Positions 1-7,620 of a stretch of DNA of 46,358 nt are shown here, one piece after another (the stretch's first letter is position 1; the number at the start of each line of letters is the position of its first letter). The position numbers were made by a program, and so were the translations under genes. A model generated the notes under the pieces. The model had not been told where the DNA came from, searched no databases, and saw nothing but the letters and a program-made list of their open reading frames with translations. Source of the stretch: Flammeovirgaceae bacterium UBA2371 (GTDB lineage Bacteria; Bacteroidota; Bacteroidia; Cytophagales; Cyclobacteriaceae); NCBI GenBank assembly GCA_002345965.1, contig DDTF01000058.1, positions 121,540-167,897 of the forward strand, read 5' to 3'.

Positions 1-46
1 CAGGCTGACATATGCCTACTGCACTTTTTGGGGAAGCTGCTCAAAC

Positions 47-66
47 CTCCCGATAGCTATCGGGAG
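47..66. repeat. Perfect 20-bp palindrome, unit 1
   Basis: CTCCCGATAGCTATCGGGAG is a perfect inverted repeat that can form a 10-bp stem in DNA, or a hairpin with a short loop in RNA. It lies about 36 bp upstream of the ATG of the gene that runs off the left end and is followed at 71-80 by a second perfect palindrome, AAGGGCCCTT. Confidence 0.8.
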
Positions 67-136
67 AGCTAAGGGCCCTTCCCTTTGAAAGAGGGTGCAA
101 TTTTAAGGATTTGGCTGATGATTTCACAATCTAAAC

Positions 137-430
137 TCAAGGATTGTACTTTGCTAATAATCTTTCGGTCATTTCAGGGAAGGCTTTTAGGTTTTCGATG
201 TACTTTTTGCTTTTCATCCTCTTGATATGTGCTTCAATACTTCGGGCCTGATTTATGGAATTACATTCGATGGTTATGAATAGATGCCAATCATTGGTGC
301 TGGCTGTGAACTTGTTGGATCCATAGAAAGCTTGATTGTGTTTCTCCAGTCTTTCTTTTGTGGTCAATTGAGTAGATCCCACATAATACTTATTAAAAGA
401 TGGGCTATGTAGGATGTAACAGGCTGACAT
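137..430 (-). CDS. GIY-YIG endonuclease domain protein, copy 1
   Basis: Small 97-residue protein made almost entirely of one GIY-YIG nuclease domain of the short YhbQ/UPF0213-like type. The motif is a variant: CYI at residues 4-6, then YYVGST at 15-20, the conserved Arg in KERLEKHN (Arg27), and the metal-binding Glu in SIEAHIKRMK (Glu66), so the catalytic set looks complete. I chose the ATG at 430 over a TTG 33 bp upstream because family members begin just before the first strand and the extra residues are not domain-like. It is one of at least three tandem copies and may be transcribed with them. Biological role unknown; such stand-alone proteins are common in multicopy in Bacteroidota. Confidence 0.85.
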   Translation of the reverse strand: MSACYILHSPSFNKYYVGSTQLTTKERLEKHNQAFYGSNKFTASTNDWHLFITIECNSINQARSIEAHIKRMKSKKYIENLKAFPEMTERLLAKYNP

Positions 431-465
431 ATGCCAACTGCACTTTTTGGGGAAGGTGCTCAAAC

Positions 466-485
466 CTCCCGATAGCTATCGGGAG
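466..485. repeat. Perfect 20-bp palindrome, unit 2
   Basis: Identical to the palindrome at 47-66, lying 36 bp upstream of the copy-1 ATG at 430 and downstream of the copy-2 stop. No T-tract follows on either strand, so it is not a typical intrinsic terminator. It could be a protein-binding site, a target of the GIY-YIG enzyme, or an RNA-processing hairpin. Confidence 0.8.
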
Positions 486-555
486 AGCTAAGGGCCCTTC
501 TCTTTGAAAGAGGGTGCAATTTTAAGGATTTGGCGGATGATTTCACAATCTAAAC

Positions 556-849
556 TCAAGGATTGTACTTTGCTAATAATCTTTCGGTCATTTCAGGGAA
601 GGCTTTTAGGTTTTCGATGTACTTTTTGCTTTTCATCCTCTTGATATGTGCTTCAACACTTCGGGCCTGATTTATGGAATTACATTCGATGGTTATGAAT
701 AGATGCCAATCATTAGTGCTGGCTGTGAACTTGTTGGATCCATAGAAAGCTTGATTGTGTTTCTCCAGCCTTTCCTTTGTGGTCAATTGAGTAGATCCCA
801 CATAATACTTATTCAAAGATGGGCTATGTAGGATGTAACAGGCTGACAT
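556..849 (-). CDS. GIY-YIG endonuclease domain protein, copy 2
   Basis: Second tandem copy, 97 residues from the ATG at 849. Within this length it differs from copy 1 at only two positions (Phe to Leu in SPSxNKYY and Ile to Val in SxEAH), both conservative, and keeps the Arg27 and Glu66 equivalents. The lack of frameshifts or stops in either complete copy suggests both make protein or that duplication is very recent. The 125-bp interval to the copy-1 start holds the two palindromes described for the array. Confidence 0.85.
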   Translation of the reverse strand: MSACYILHSPSLNKYYVGSTQLTTKERLEKHNQAFYGSNKFTASTNDWHLFITIECNSINQARSVEAHIKRMKSKKYIENLKAFPEMTERLLAKYNP

Positions 850-884
850 ATGCCTACTGCACTTTTTGGGGAAGCTGCTCAAAC

Positions 885-904
885 CTCCCGATAGCTATCG
901 GGAG
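885..904. repeat. Perfect 20-bp palindrome, unit 3
   Basis: Third identical copy, 36 bp upstream of the copy-2 ATG at 849. It is unchanged although neighbouring bases differ between units, for example GGTGCT against GCTGCT just before it. Confidence 0.8.
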
Positions 905-974
905 AGCTAAGGGCCCTTCCCTTTGAAAGAGGGTGCAATTTTAAGGATTTGGCGGATGATTTCACAATCTAAAC

Positions 975-1100
975 TCAAGGATTGTACTTTGCTAATAATC
1001 TTTCGGTCATTTCAGGGAAGGCTTTTAGGTTTTCGATGTACTTTTTGCTTTTCATCCTCTTGATATGTGCTTCAATACTTCGGGCCTGATTTATGGAATT
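975..1100 (-). pseudogene. 3' fragment of a third GIY-YIG gene
   Basis: From the stop codon at 975 to about 1100 the sequence matches the C-terminal 40 or so codons of the two intact copies, including the Glu-bearing helix. At 1101 the match ends abruptly in unrelated sequence, so the N-terminal half with the YVG motif and Arg27 is missing and no start codon is available. This is the decayed or truncated edge of the tandem array. Confidence 0.85.
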
Positions 1101-1313
1101 GAATTCGGTTAGTTCCCGATAAGTATGCCATTTTTTCAATAAAATTTTTCAGCCTTGGCGGTGTATTAATACCTTACTTGCCTTAGAATAGCCTTGGATA
1201 CTGAATTCAGGGAACATAATTGGGCAGTTTTAGATTAGCGGATCTCAGTCAATATACCATCTACCACGGATTTATTCTTTCCTTTTCCCTTGCCATCTTG
1301 CCTGTCTATTCCG
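1101..1313. other. Intergenic sequence between repeat array and CHAT gene
   Basis: AT-rich, single-copy within the window. It begins where the third repeat unit breaks off and ends at the start of the CHAT gene. I see no ORF, convincing promoter consensus, terminator or RNA gene. It must hold the promoter of the CHAT gene, but no TAnnTTTG match stands out. Confidence 0.6.
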
Positions 1314-4300
1314 ATGGTTATGGTTAAATTCATCTTGCTGCTTCTCCTCCTCGCACCGGTTTCCGTCTATGCTCAAGAAATCCCGCGACATCCTAATCAA
1401 ATAGTTGATGGAGCAAAACAGGGTTTGTGGACAGTTTTGGTTGACAAGGATTGGAAACCGGTCACTTCACTCGTTCAGGCAACCTATTATAGAATCATTG
1501 AATATCATCAAGGGAAGCCAAAAGGTACTGTCCGCGATTATTTTAGAGATGGTAGGTTGCAATGGCAAGGGCAATTACTGAGTGAAAACCCGGATGTAAA
1601 TGATGGTCTCTGTATTTGGTACAATGCCGATGGAAGTAAGAAAGAAGAGTTTACCTATAAGAATGGAATCAAAGATGGAGCGGCAGTTTATTATTGGCAA
1701 GGAAAAAAATATTCAGAAGGAACATTTTCAAATGATAAGCTCAATACTGATTGGGTATATTACGGAAACGATTACACCAGCTACTATAAAACTGCCTTAC
1801 AAAGTAGCTCGAAGGGTGAATTTGAAAAGGCAGTAGCAAACTTCTTAAAAGCAAAGCCATTGGCCACGCAGGAGCATGGAAGTGCTTCTTCGCAGTATAT
1901 CAATGTGGTGTGGAACCTTACGTTTGCTTACCAGAGTTGGGATAAGCCCACTGAAATGATTTCCTCCTGGCGAGAAACAATGAGGGCTTGCAACCAAAGT
2001 AAAAGAGTGGACGATCGGGTAATCGCTCAATATACAGAAGGTCTTGCCTCGTGGTTGAATAAAAAAGATTTGAAGAAAGAGGCTAATGAATTGTTTCTTT
2101 TCGCGGCCCGTATAAGAGAGACTAAAAGTATTGATGAAAATTTTCAACTCTACTGGGATTGGAAATTCATCTTAGATAATAAAAGAAGTCTTGGGCAATA
2201 TGATTCTATCCATTTCCTATATGAGAAGATTACAGCCGCAGTACCACTTGCCGATAACGGTAATGCAGGCGCACTTCGTGACTGGGTAGCCTTTGTGATT
2301 AGTAGAAACCAGTCGGAGCGGTACCCTGATTTAGAAAAAAGATGCGAAGCATTTTTACGGACAAAAGAAGATCAACGAGATGGTGCTTTTGCAGAAGTAG
2401 CTATTGCTTATGGTAGGCTGCTTGCGGAGGCGGGACAAACGGAGCGGGCATTAAAAAGTCTAGCGGAGGCAAGAACTATCTATCAAAAAAGCAATGAAAC
2501 TTTTACAGGATGGATGCGCACCATGCGCTATATGCTGGAGACCTATAACAAGTCCAAGAAGATTGATCCATCAGCAAGAGAAATTCTTGTAGTATTTGAA
2601 GCCAATAATGAGAAGATCCATGACCAGTGGGAAACTTACGCCTCCAACCTGGAAACGATTGCGACTACCTATACTTTAATGAAGGAGTACGACAAAGCAG
2701 AGGAACTGGTGGTGAAGATGATGTACATCATGGAGCGAAATTCGGGGAAGAATACAAATGACTATAAAAACCTAGAAGTAGTGTTACGCGCTTTGGTGGA
2801 GCAGACAGGCCATACTGAAAAGTTAAATGGTTCGGCTTTACTGTCTGCAGCCGATGAGCAAAGGGTATTAAAAACTTTGGGAGTAGAAGAGGGAGATATC
2901 GAAAAACTGGGAGCATACTTGGCTGCCAACGACTACCTCAATGCAATTAAAGTGTTTGAGAAGAGCGCATCGGTTATTGGCAACTTTTATAGGTCAAGAA
3001 ATGAGTATAGCGCCTATGTATTGATGAATCTCGGTATGGCACACAGCTATCGGGAGATAGGTAATCTGGCTCGCTCTTTCCAAATGCTGAACGAGGCACA
3101 TGCTATCAGTAAACAAAACTTAAAACCTGAAGATGATGCAAATATCATCGTACTAATGAGTATGGGGGAGTTTTACCAACTTAATGGGTCCCCAAAAGAC
3201 GCCTCTAACTATTATTCGGAAGCCCTTGTCGTACTCGATGAATCGCGTACCGAAGAAAACAAAAAGGCGAATGATGAAATGTATTACAACATCGCTTCAC
3301 GGTTGGCTAGTACCTATGCCACCATGGGGTATTACAGCGATGCTGAAGAAATTTATTTTGATGTGCTCGATTATAAAGCGAAAGCGAATGGTGTGAACAG
3401 TGAATTATATGCGATTCAGAAAACAGCTTTGGCTTCGCTCTATTATCAGATGCAACTGTTTTCTCTGGCCGAAAAGATGTACCTGGAGGCTGAGCAAATA
3501 CTAAGTTTAAAAGGAAACGACTATCCAGCCTATATTGATTTGCTCAATCGGATGGCGGTAAATTATCAAGTGCGAGGTAACTACCAAAAAGCTGAAGTTA
3601 TTTTTAATGGGCTGAAGGAAGTGTATGCGCGGACCCTGGGCAAACAAAGTGCGAGTTATGAAAACGTATTGGGTAACCTTGGTCTGATGTATTACCATCA
3701 GGGAAATTTTGACAAGGCTAAAGCTACGTATGATGAATCGAATGAGCGGTTACTTACCCGCATCGATAATTTCTTTTCGTCCTTATCAGAAGAGGATAAA
3801 ACTAATTTTTACAATTCCGTCAAAGTTCATTTTAATACCTATTACGCCTTTGTAGTTGCAAATGCTTCTGAGCATCCACAAGAGTTGGGTAATATGTATT
3901 CGCAGGCCTTGCTTACGAAGGGATTATTGTTTCGTTCAAGCAATAGGATGAGGCAATCTATTCTGGCAAGTAATGATGAACAGCTCAAAGCAGACTATGC
4001 ACAGTGGCAAGCCAATAAAGAAAAATTGGTAAAAGCATATCAGATGAGCGATGGTGAGAAAAAAAATTCAGGCATCGATGTAGATAAGTTGGAGAATGAA
4101 GCCATACAGCTTGAGCGTGCTTTATCTAAAAAATCGCAACAGTTTGGCGAGTTGTTAACAGCGCGGCCTACCTGGAGGGAGGTGCAACAGCAATTGAGAG
4201 AAGGTGAGGCAGCTGTAGAGATTATTCGGGTTTGGGAATCGAAACCTGATTATGAGTTTCAATATATTGGAAAAGGGTTGACCTACGATACACTTGGAGA

Positions 4301-5666
4301 GCAAGGTTTTGCCAGGGTGGCAGAATTGCTTTCAGATAGAACTCCGGCAGCAAAAGCAGGCGTTGCTGAGCGTGATGTGATGTTGGCTATCAATGGAAAA
4401 TCAACCAAAGGACTAACATTAAAACAAATTGGCGCGTTGTTGGCTGTTGACCCCGCAGTAATTAAGCTGAAGAAAGAAGCAACAAAGGCAACTACGTACG
4501 AGGTAAAACTCTATGCTGACTCAGTGTTTAAAAGAATATACGTGCGTCAAACTGTGTATGCGGCTTTGGTAATCACCAAAGAAACAGTGGATCATCCCAA
4601 ACTGGTTCGGCTTCACAATGGAGAGCAATTGGAAGGGCGCTACCTGAAGTATTATCGTAACGCCATCCAATCTAAATTAAGTGATGAACTATCATACGAT
4701 CAATTTTGGAAACCTATTCAACTGGCATGTGGCAACGCTAAAACTGTTTATGTTTCCCCTGATGGTGTTTACAACATGATTAACATTAATACACTGTTTA
4801 ATCCGCAAACGGAGAAATACGTTATTGATGAGCAAGCCATACAATTAGTAGCCAACACCAGCGACTTACTAGTGCCCGCGCCTGTTAGCCGAGCTGGAGC
4901 AGCCCTGCTCATTGGATTCCCTGACTATAACCAACAAACAGAAACAACTACAAGTAATGAAACTACCAACTATTCCCTGCTAAAGAGTGATACGACACAA
5001 CGCTTTATGAATGGAAGTACGGTAACTGAACTTCCAGGAACACAAATTGAAATTAATAGCATAGAAGCCATTCTGAAAACACAAAAAGTAGACGTGGAGA
5101 AGTGGTTGTTCAGCAAGGCAACAGAAGAAAACATCAAGAAAATTCATTCGCCTAAAATTCTTCACATTGCCACACACGGATTTTTTATGAGTGAAGGGGT
5201 GGGAGAAGGGGATCGGTCGTGGGCAGGGATGGATATCGCAGCCTTCAATAAGAATCCGTTATTCCGTTCCGGATTACTATTGGCGGGCGCTGGAAAATCT
5301 ATTGCCACAGGAAAAGCACTAGCCTCAGGTGAGGATGGAATATTCACTGCCTATGAAGCGATGAACCTGGATTTACAAAACACAGATCTTGTGGTGATGT
5401 CTGCTTGCGAGACAGGCTTGGGTACTGTTGAAAGTGGAGAGGGCGTTTATGGATTACCCCGTGCATTTCGTTCGGCCGGTGCTCACAGTGTATTAATGTC
5501 ACTCTGGAAGGTTGATGATAGGGCTACACAGGAATTGATGACTGAATTTTATAAGAAATGGCAACAAAGTAATAAACAAGTCACGTTTCGTCAGGCGCAA
5601 CAACTAATCCGTCAGAAGTTTGATCATCCCTTTTATTGGGGTGCTTTTGTCATGATCGGTGATTAA
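1314..5666 (+). CDS. Exported MORN-like/TPR/CHAT-domain protein with inserted PDZ domain
   Basis: Predicted 1450-residue secreted protein. The ATG at 1314 (or 1320) directly precedes a signal peptide ending near SVYAQ; a TTG at 1290 would only add residues before it. Residues about 45-120 contain MORN/YwqK-like Gly-Asp-Gly repeats. Residues about 150-880 are helical and TPR-like. The C-terminal CHAT (caspase-like) domain starts with strand EAAVEIIRVW (about 963) and has the His-Cys dyad in HIATHGFF (His1288) and SACETGLG (Cys1365). Between the first CHAT strand and YAALVITKE (about 1080) sits a PDZ-like segment (about 988-1071) with RTPAAKAGVAERDVMLAING. CHAT proteins are usually Cys peptidases or related scaffolds; the substrate is unknown. 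Monocistronic by spacing. Confidence 0.88.
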   Translation: MVMVKFILLLLLLAPVSVYAQEIPRHPNQIVDGAKQGLWTVLVDKDWKPVTSLVQATYYRIIEYHQGKPKGTVRDYFRDGRLQWQGQLLSENPDVNDGLCIWYNADGSKKEEFTYKNGIKDGAAVYYWQGKKYSEGTFSNDKLNTDWVYYGNDYTSYYKTALQSSSKGEFEKAVANFLKAKPLATQEHGSASSQYINVVWNLTFAYQSWDKPTEMISSWRETMRACNQSKRVDDRVIAQYTEGLASWLNKKDLKKEANELFLFAARIRETKSIDENFQLYWDWKFILDNKRSLGQYDSIHFLYEKITAAVPLADNGNAGALRDWVAFVISRNQSERYPDLEKRCEAFLRTKEDQRDGAFAEVAIAYGRLLAEAGQTERALKSLAEARTIYQKSNETFTGWMRTMRYMLETYNKSKKIDPSAREILVVFEANNEKIHDQWETYASNLETIATTYTLMKEYDKAEELVVKMMYIMERNSGKNTNDYKNLEVVLRALVEQTGHTEKLNGSALLSAADEQRVLKTLGVEEGDIEKLGAYLAANDYLNAIKVFEKSASVIGNFYRSRNEYSAYVLMNLGMAHSYREIGNLARSFQMLNEAHAISKQNLKPEDDANIIVLMSMGEFYQLNGSPKDASNYYSEALVVLDESRTEENKKANDEMYYNIASRLASTYATMGYYSDAEEIYFDVLDYKAKANGVNSELYAIQKTALASLYYQMQLFSLAEKMYLEAEQILSLKGNDYPAYIDLLNRMAVNYQVRGNYQKAEVIFNGLKEVYARTLGKQSASYENVLGNLGLMYYHQGNFDKAKATYDESNERLLTRIDNFFSSLSEEDKTNFYNSVKVHFNTYYAFVVANASEHPQELGNMYSQALLTKGLLFRSSNRMRQSILASNDEQLKADYAQWQANKEKLVKAYQMSDGEKKNSGIDVDKLENEAIQLERALSKKSQQFGELLTARPTWREVQQQLREGEAAVEIIRVWESKPDYEFQYIGKGLTYDTLGEQGFARVAELLSDRTPAAKAGVAERDVMLAINGKSTKGLTLKQIGALLAVDPAVIKLKKEATKATTYEVKLYADSVFKRIYVRQTVYAALVITKETVDHPKLVRLHNGEQLEGRYLKYYRNAIQSKLSDELSYDQFWKPIQLACGNAKTVYVSPDGVYNMININTLFNPQTEKYVIDEQAIQLVANTSDLLVPAPVSRAGAALLIGFPDYNQQTETTTSNETTNYSLLKSDTTQRFMNGSTVTELPGTQIEINSIEAILKTQKVDVEKWLFSKATEENIKKIHSPKILHIATHGFFMSEGVGEGDRSWAGMDIAAFNKNPLFRSGLLLAGAGKSIATGKALASGEDGIFTAYEAMNLDLQNTDLVVMSACETGLGTVESGEGVYGLPRAFRSAGAHSVLMSLWKVDDRATQELMTEFYKKWQQSNKQVTFRQAQQLIRQKFDHPFYWGAFVMIGD

Positions 5667-5728
5667 CTTATTGTTAGATGTCTAATTGATAGCTCTTTTA
5701 CGAGGATTGATCTTGGAAACAGTTTTTT

Positions 5729-5754
5729 TTGATCATTCCGGGATAATTGATCAA
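5729..5754. other. Inverted repeat TTGATCA-N12-TGATCAA
   Basis: Seven-base perfect arms separated by 12 bases, in the gap between the CHAT gene and the HAD gene. A further TTGATC lies at 5705-5710. There is no T-tract after the right arm, so an operator for the downstream HAD-M50 pair is as likely as a terminator of the CHAT gene. No function is established. Confidence 0.35.
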
Positions 5755-5854
5755 GTGTTTTGAATTGCTAAGTTACCTAAGGGCCTGGAATAGAAGTGGT
5801 GAATAATTGAATGATTTTCGTAACTATGTCGTTTTAATTTTTAATGGTCAAAAA

Positions 5855-6475
5855 GTGACAGGCAGAGATTTTAAAAATATCATTTTCGATTTAGGAGGGG
5901 TAATCATTAATTTGGATGAAAGGAAGACGGTAGAGAGATTCGCCCAGGTTTCAAACCTACCTCTGGCCAAAGTTCAGCAACACATTTTAAGTTTTGATAG
6001 GTACAAGCATTTTGAGAAAGGGCTCATATCAGCAGAGGAATTCAGAGAAGCATTGAGGAGTGAATGGAAGGTGAGCGCTTCTGATGATGTAATTGATGAA
6101 TGCATGAATGCCATGTTGCTGGATATCCCACAGGAGGGAATTAGTCTTTTAGAATCGCTGCAGAATTCTTCAAGACTTTTCCTTTTGAGTAATACAAATC
6201 ATATTCACTACACTTGTTTCAATAAAATTCTTAAAGAGACCACCGGAGAAGATAAATTGGATATCTTTTTTGAAAAGGCTTATTATTCACATATGGTGAA
6301 AATGAGAAAGCCGGACCGGGAGATTTTTCAACTGGTACTTTCTGAAAATAATTTGAATGCAAGCGAAACATTATTCCTTGACGACAACCTTGCCAATCTG
6401 GAGGGCGCTCATTCAGTGGGAATAAACACCTTCCACATAAAACACCCTTCACAACTTTTTGAGATTTTCAAATGA
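5855..6475 (+). CDS. HAD-superfamily phosphatase (subfamily IA, YihX-like)
   Basis: 206 residues from a GTG at 5855, the normal length for this family; an in-frame TTG at 5807 would add 16 residues that do not resemble the domain, and no ATG is available before motif I. HAD motifs are clear: I FDLGGVIINLD, II LLSNTN, III Lys in MRKPDREIF, IV FLDDNLANLEGA. The cap is alpha-helical as in HAD-IA. Members dephosphorylate small sugar phosphates or nucleotides; the substrate here cannot be told. The stop overlaps the ATG of the M50 protease gene (ATGA at 6472), so the two are probably translationally coupled. Confidence 0.85.
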   Translation: MTGRDFKNIIFDLGGVIINLDERKTVERFAQVSNLPLAKVQQHILSFDRYKHFEKGLISAEEFREALRSEWKVSASDDVIDECMNAMLLDIPQEGISLLESLQNSSRLFLLSNTNHIHYTCFNKILKETTGEDKLDIFFEKAYYSHMVKMRKPDREIFQLVLSENNLNASETLFLDDNLANLEGAHSVGINTFHIKHPSQLFEIFK

Positions 6476-7620
6476 GAATTACTGCCAAACAAGCGCTCAT
6501 ACATACTTCACTTTTTGTAGTAACATTTATCACCACCTCATTGGCAGGGTCAGAATGGACTTATGGAAAATCCGTGTTCATGCCTGGATTTGGCTGGGAG
6601 GATTTTTACAATGGAATGTCATATTCGATACCTTTCCTTCTTATTTTAGGAGTGCATGAATTCGGCCATTATTTTACGGCCATTCACTACAAGGTAAAAA
6701 CCAGTTTGCCCTACTTTATCCCTTTGCCACCTTTCCCATTTATGATCGGTACGATGGGTGCACTTATCCGCCTGAAAAGCAAGGTGCATTCAAAGCAGCA
6801 CCATTTTGATATTGGCATTGCAGGACCGCTCTCAGGATTTGTTGTTGCTGTGGGTGTGTTATGGTACGGGTTTACCCATTTGCCACCGCCAGAATATATA
6901 TTTCAGTTCCACCCTGAATATGAACAGTACGGCCTCGCATATGCCAATTTTGTTTATCAGCCCGAGTACCTGGCACAAAATGCAGGTGCGGATGTAACAA
7001 TTGGAAAAAACCTGCTTTTCTTGTTTTTCGAGAAATTCATTGCAGATCCTGCCCGTGTTCCCAACATGCATGAAATTATCCATTACCCTTTCCTTTTTGC
7101 GGGGTTTTTGTCATTGGTATTTACAAGTATAAACCTACTGCCCATAGGCCAATTGGATGGTGGACACGTGGTTTATGGTCTCTTGGGGTTTGCAGGTCAC
7201 AAAAAGGTAGCATCTGTCACTTTTGTGCTTTTTTTGTTTTACGCGGGCTTAGGATATGTCACTCCGGCTGAACCAGCCGATGTACTGATTTGGGAAATTC
7301 CCTTCTTTATTGGGTTCCTTTATTTTTGCCTTACGGGTCTGGGATTGGCATGGAAGGATACGCTTTTATATGCAGTGTCCATGTTTGCTGTGCAATATTT
7401 ATTGGTCAATCTTTTTCCAGGTATACAAGGTTATCCGGGTTGGTTACTTTTTGTGTTTATAATCGGTCGATTTATAGGCGTACAACATCCGCCTTCTGAA
7501 ATTGAAGAACCACTGAGTGCAGAGCGGATAGCTTTGGGATGGTTCGCCTTATTCGTTTTTATTATCTGTTTTGCGCCAGATCCACTGGCCATCGAGATGA
7601 CAGGTGTTAGTCAACCTTGA
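6472..7620 (+). CDS. Site-2 protease family (M50) intramembrane metalloprotease
   Basis: 382-residue polytopic membrane protein. The zinc-binding HEFGH lies at residues 62-66 in a membrane segment, and the third zinc ligand lies in LLPIGQLDGGH (Asp229), the two signatures of M50 rhomboid-independent site-2 proteases. A proline-rich PYFIPLPPFPF stretch after the first motif is typical of the S2P family resembling sterol-regulatory and plant EGY proteases. No PDZ domain is present, unlike RseP. Additional hydrophobic helices follow to the C-terminus. The gene overlaps the HAD gene by four bases and converges on the T9SS gene with a 14-bp 3' overlap. The substrate is not evident from neighbours. 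Confidence 0.9.
   Translation: MRITAKQALIHTSLFVVTFITTSLAGSEWTYGKSVFMPGFGWEDFYNGMSYSIPFLLILGVHEFGHYFTAIHYKVKTSLPYFIPLPPFPFMIGTMGALIRLKSKVHSKQHHFDIGIAGPLSGFVVAVGVLWYGFTHLPPPEYIFQFHPEYEQYGLAYANFVYQPEYLAQNAGADVTIGKNLLFLFFEKFIADPARVPNMHEIIHYPFLFAGFLSLVFTSINLLPIGQLDGGHVVYGLLGFAGHKKVASVTFVLFLFYAGLGYVTPAEPADVLIWEIPFFIGFLYFCLTGLGLAWKDTLLYAVSMFAVQYLLVNLFPGIQGYPGWLLFVFIIGRFIGVQHPPSEIEEPLSAERIALGWFALFVFIICFAPDPLAIEMTGVSQP

Larger units (their letters stand above)
1..1100. repeat. 419-bp tandem repeat array carrying GIY-YIG genes
   Basis: Two complete units (1-419 and 420-838) and a partial third (839-1100) are nearly identical with only scattered substitutions. Each unit opens with CAGGCTGACATATGCC and contains, in order, a 20-bp palindrome, a second palindrome AAGGGCCCTT, and one minus-strand GIY-YIG gene. 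Gene boundaries straddle units, so the ATG of the gene in one unit lies at the start of the next. The first 11 bases of the window are the start codon region of a further gene whose body lies to the left, so the array continues beyond the window. Similarity in unit three stops sharply at 1100. The high identity implies recent or homogenised duplication. Confidence 0.95.

Noticed and set aside
1..1100. Possible CRISPR array
   Set aside because: Repeat units are 419 bp and contain genes; there are no short repeats with unique spacers and no cas genes.
3045..3056. Half of the left-end palindrome (AGCTATCGGGAG) in the CHAT gene
   Set aside because: Only one arm is extended and it is within coding sequence; likely chance.
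1314..5666. CHAT protein as a CRISPR-linked or gasdermin-activating defence protease
   Set aside because: It has a signal peptide and no neighbouring cas, gasdermin or sensor genes, so a cytoplasmic defence role is not supported.
7165..7170. CACGTG core as a parS candidate
   Set aside because: Flanking bases GGA and GTT are not symmetric; it encodes part of the M50 active-site region.
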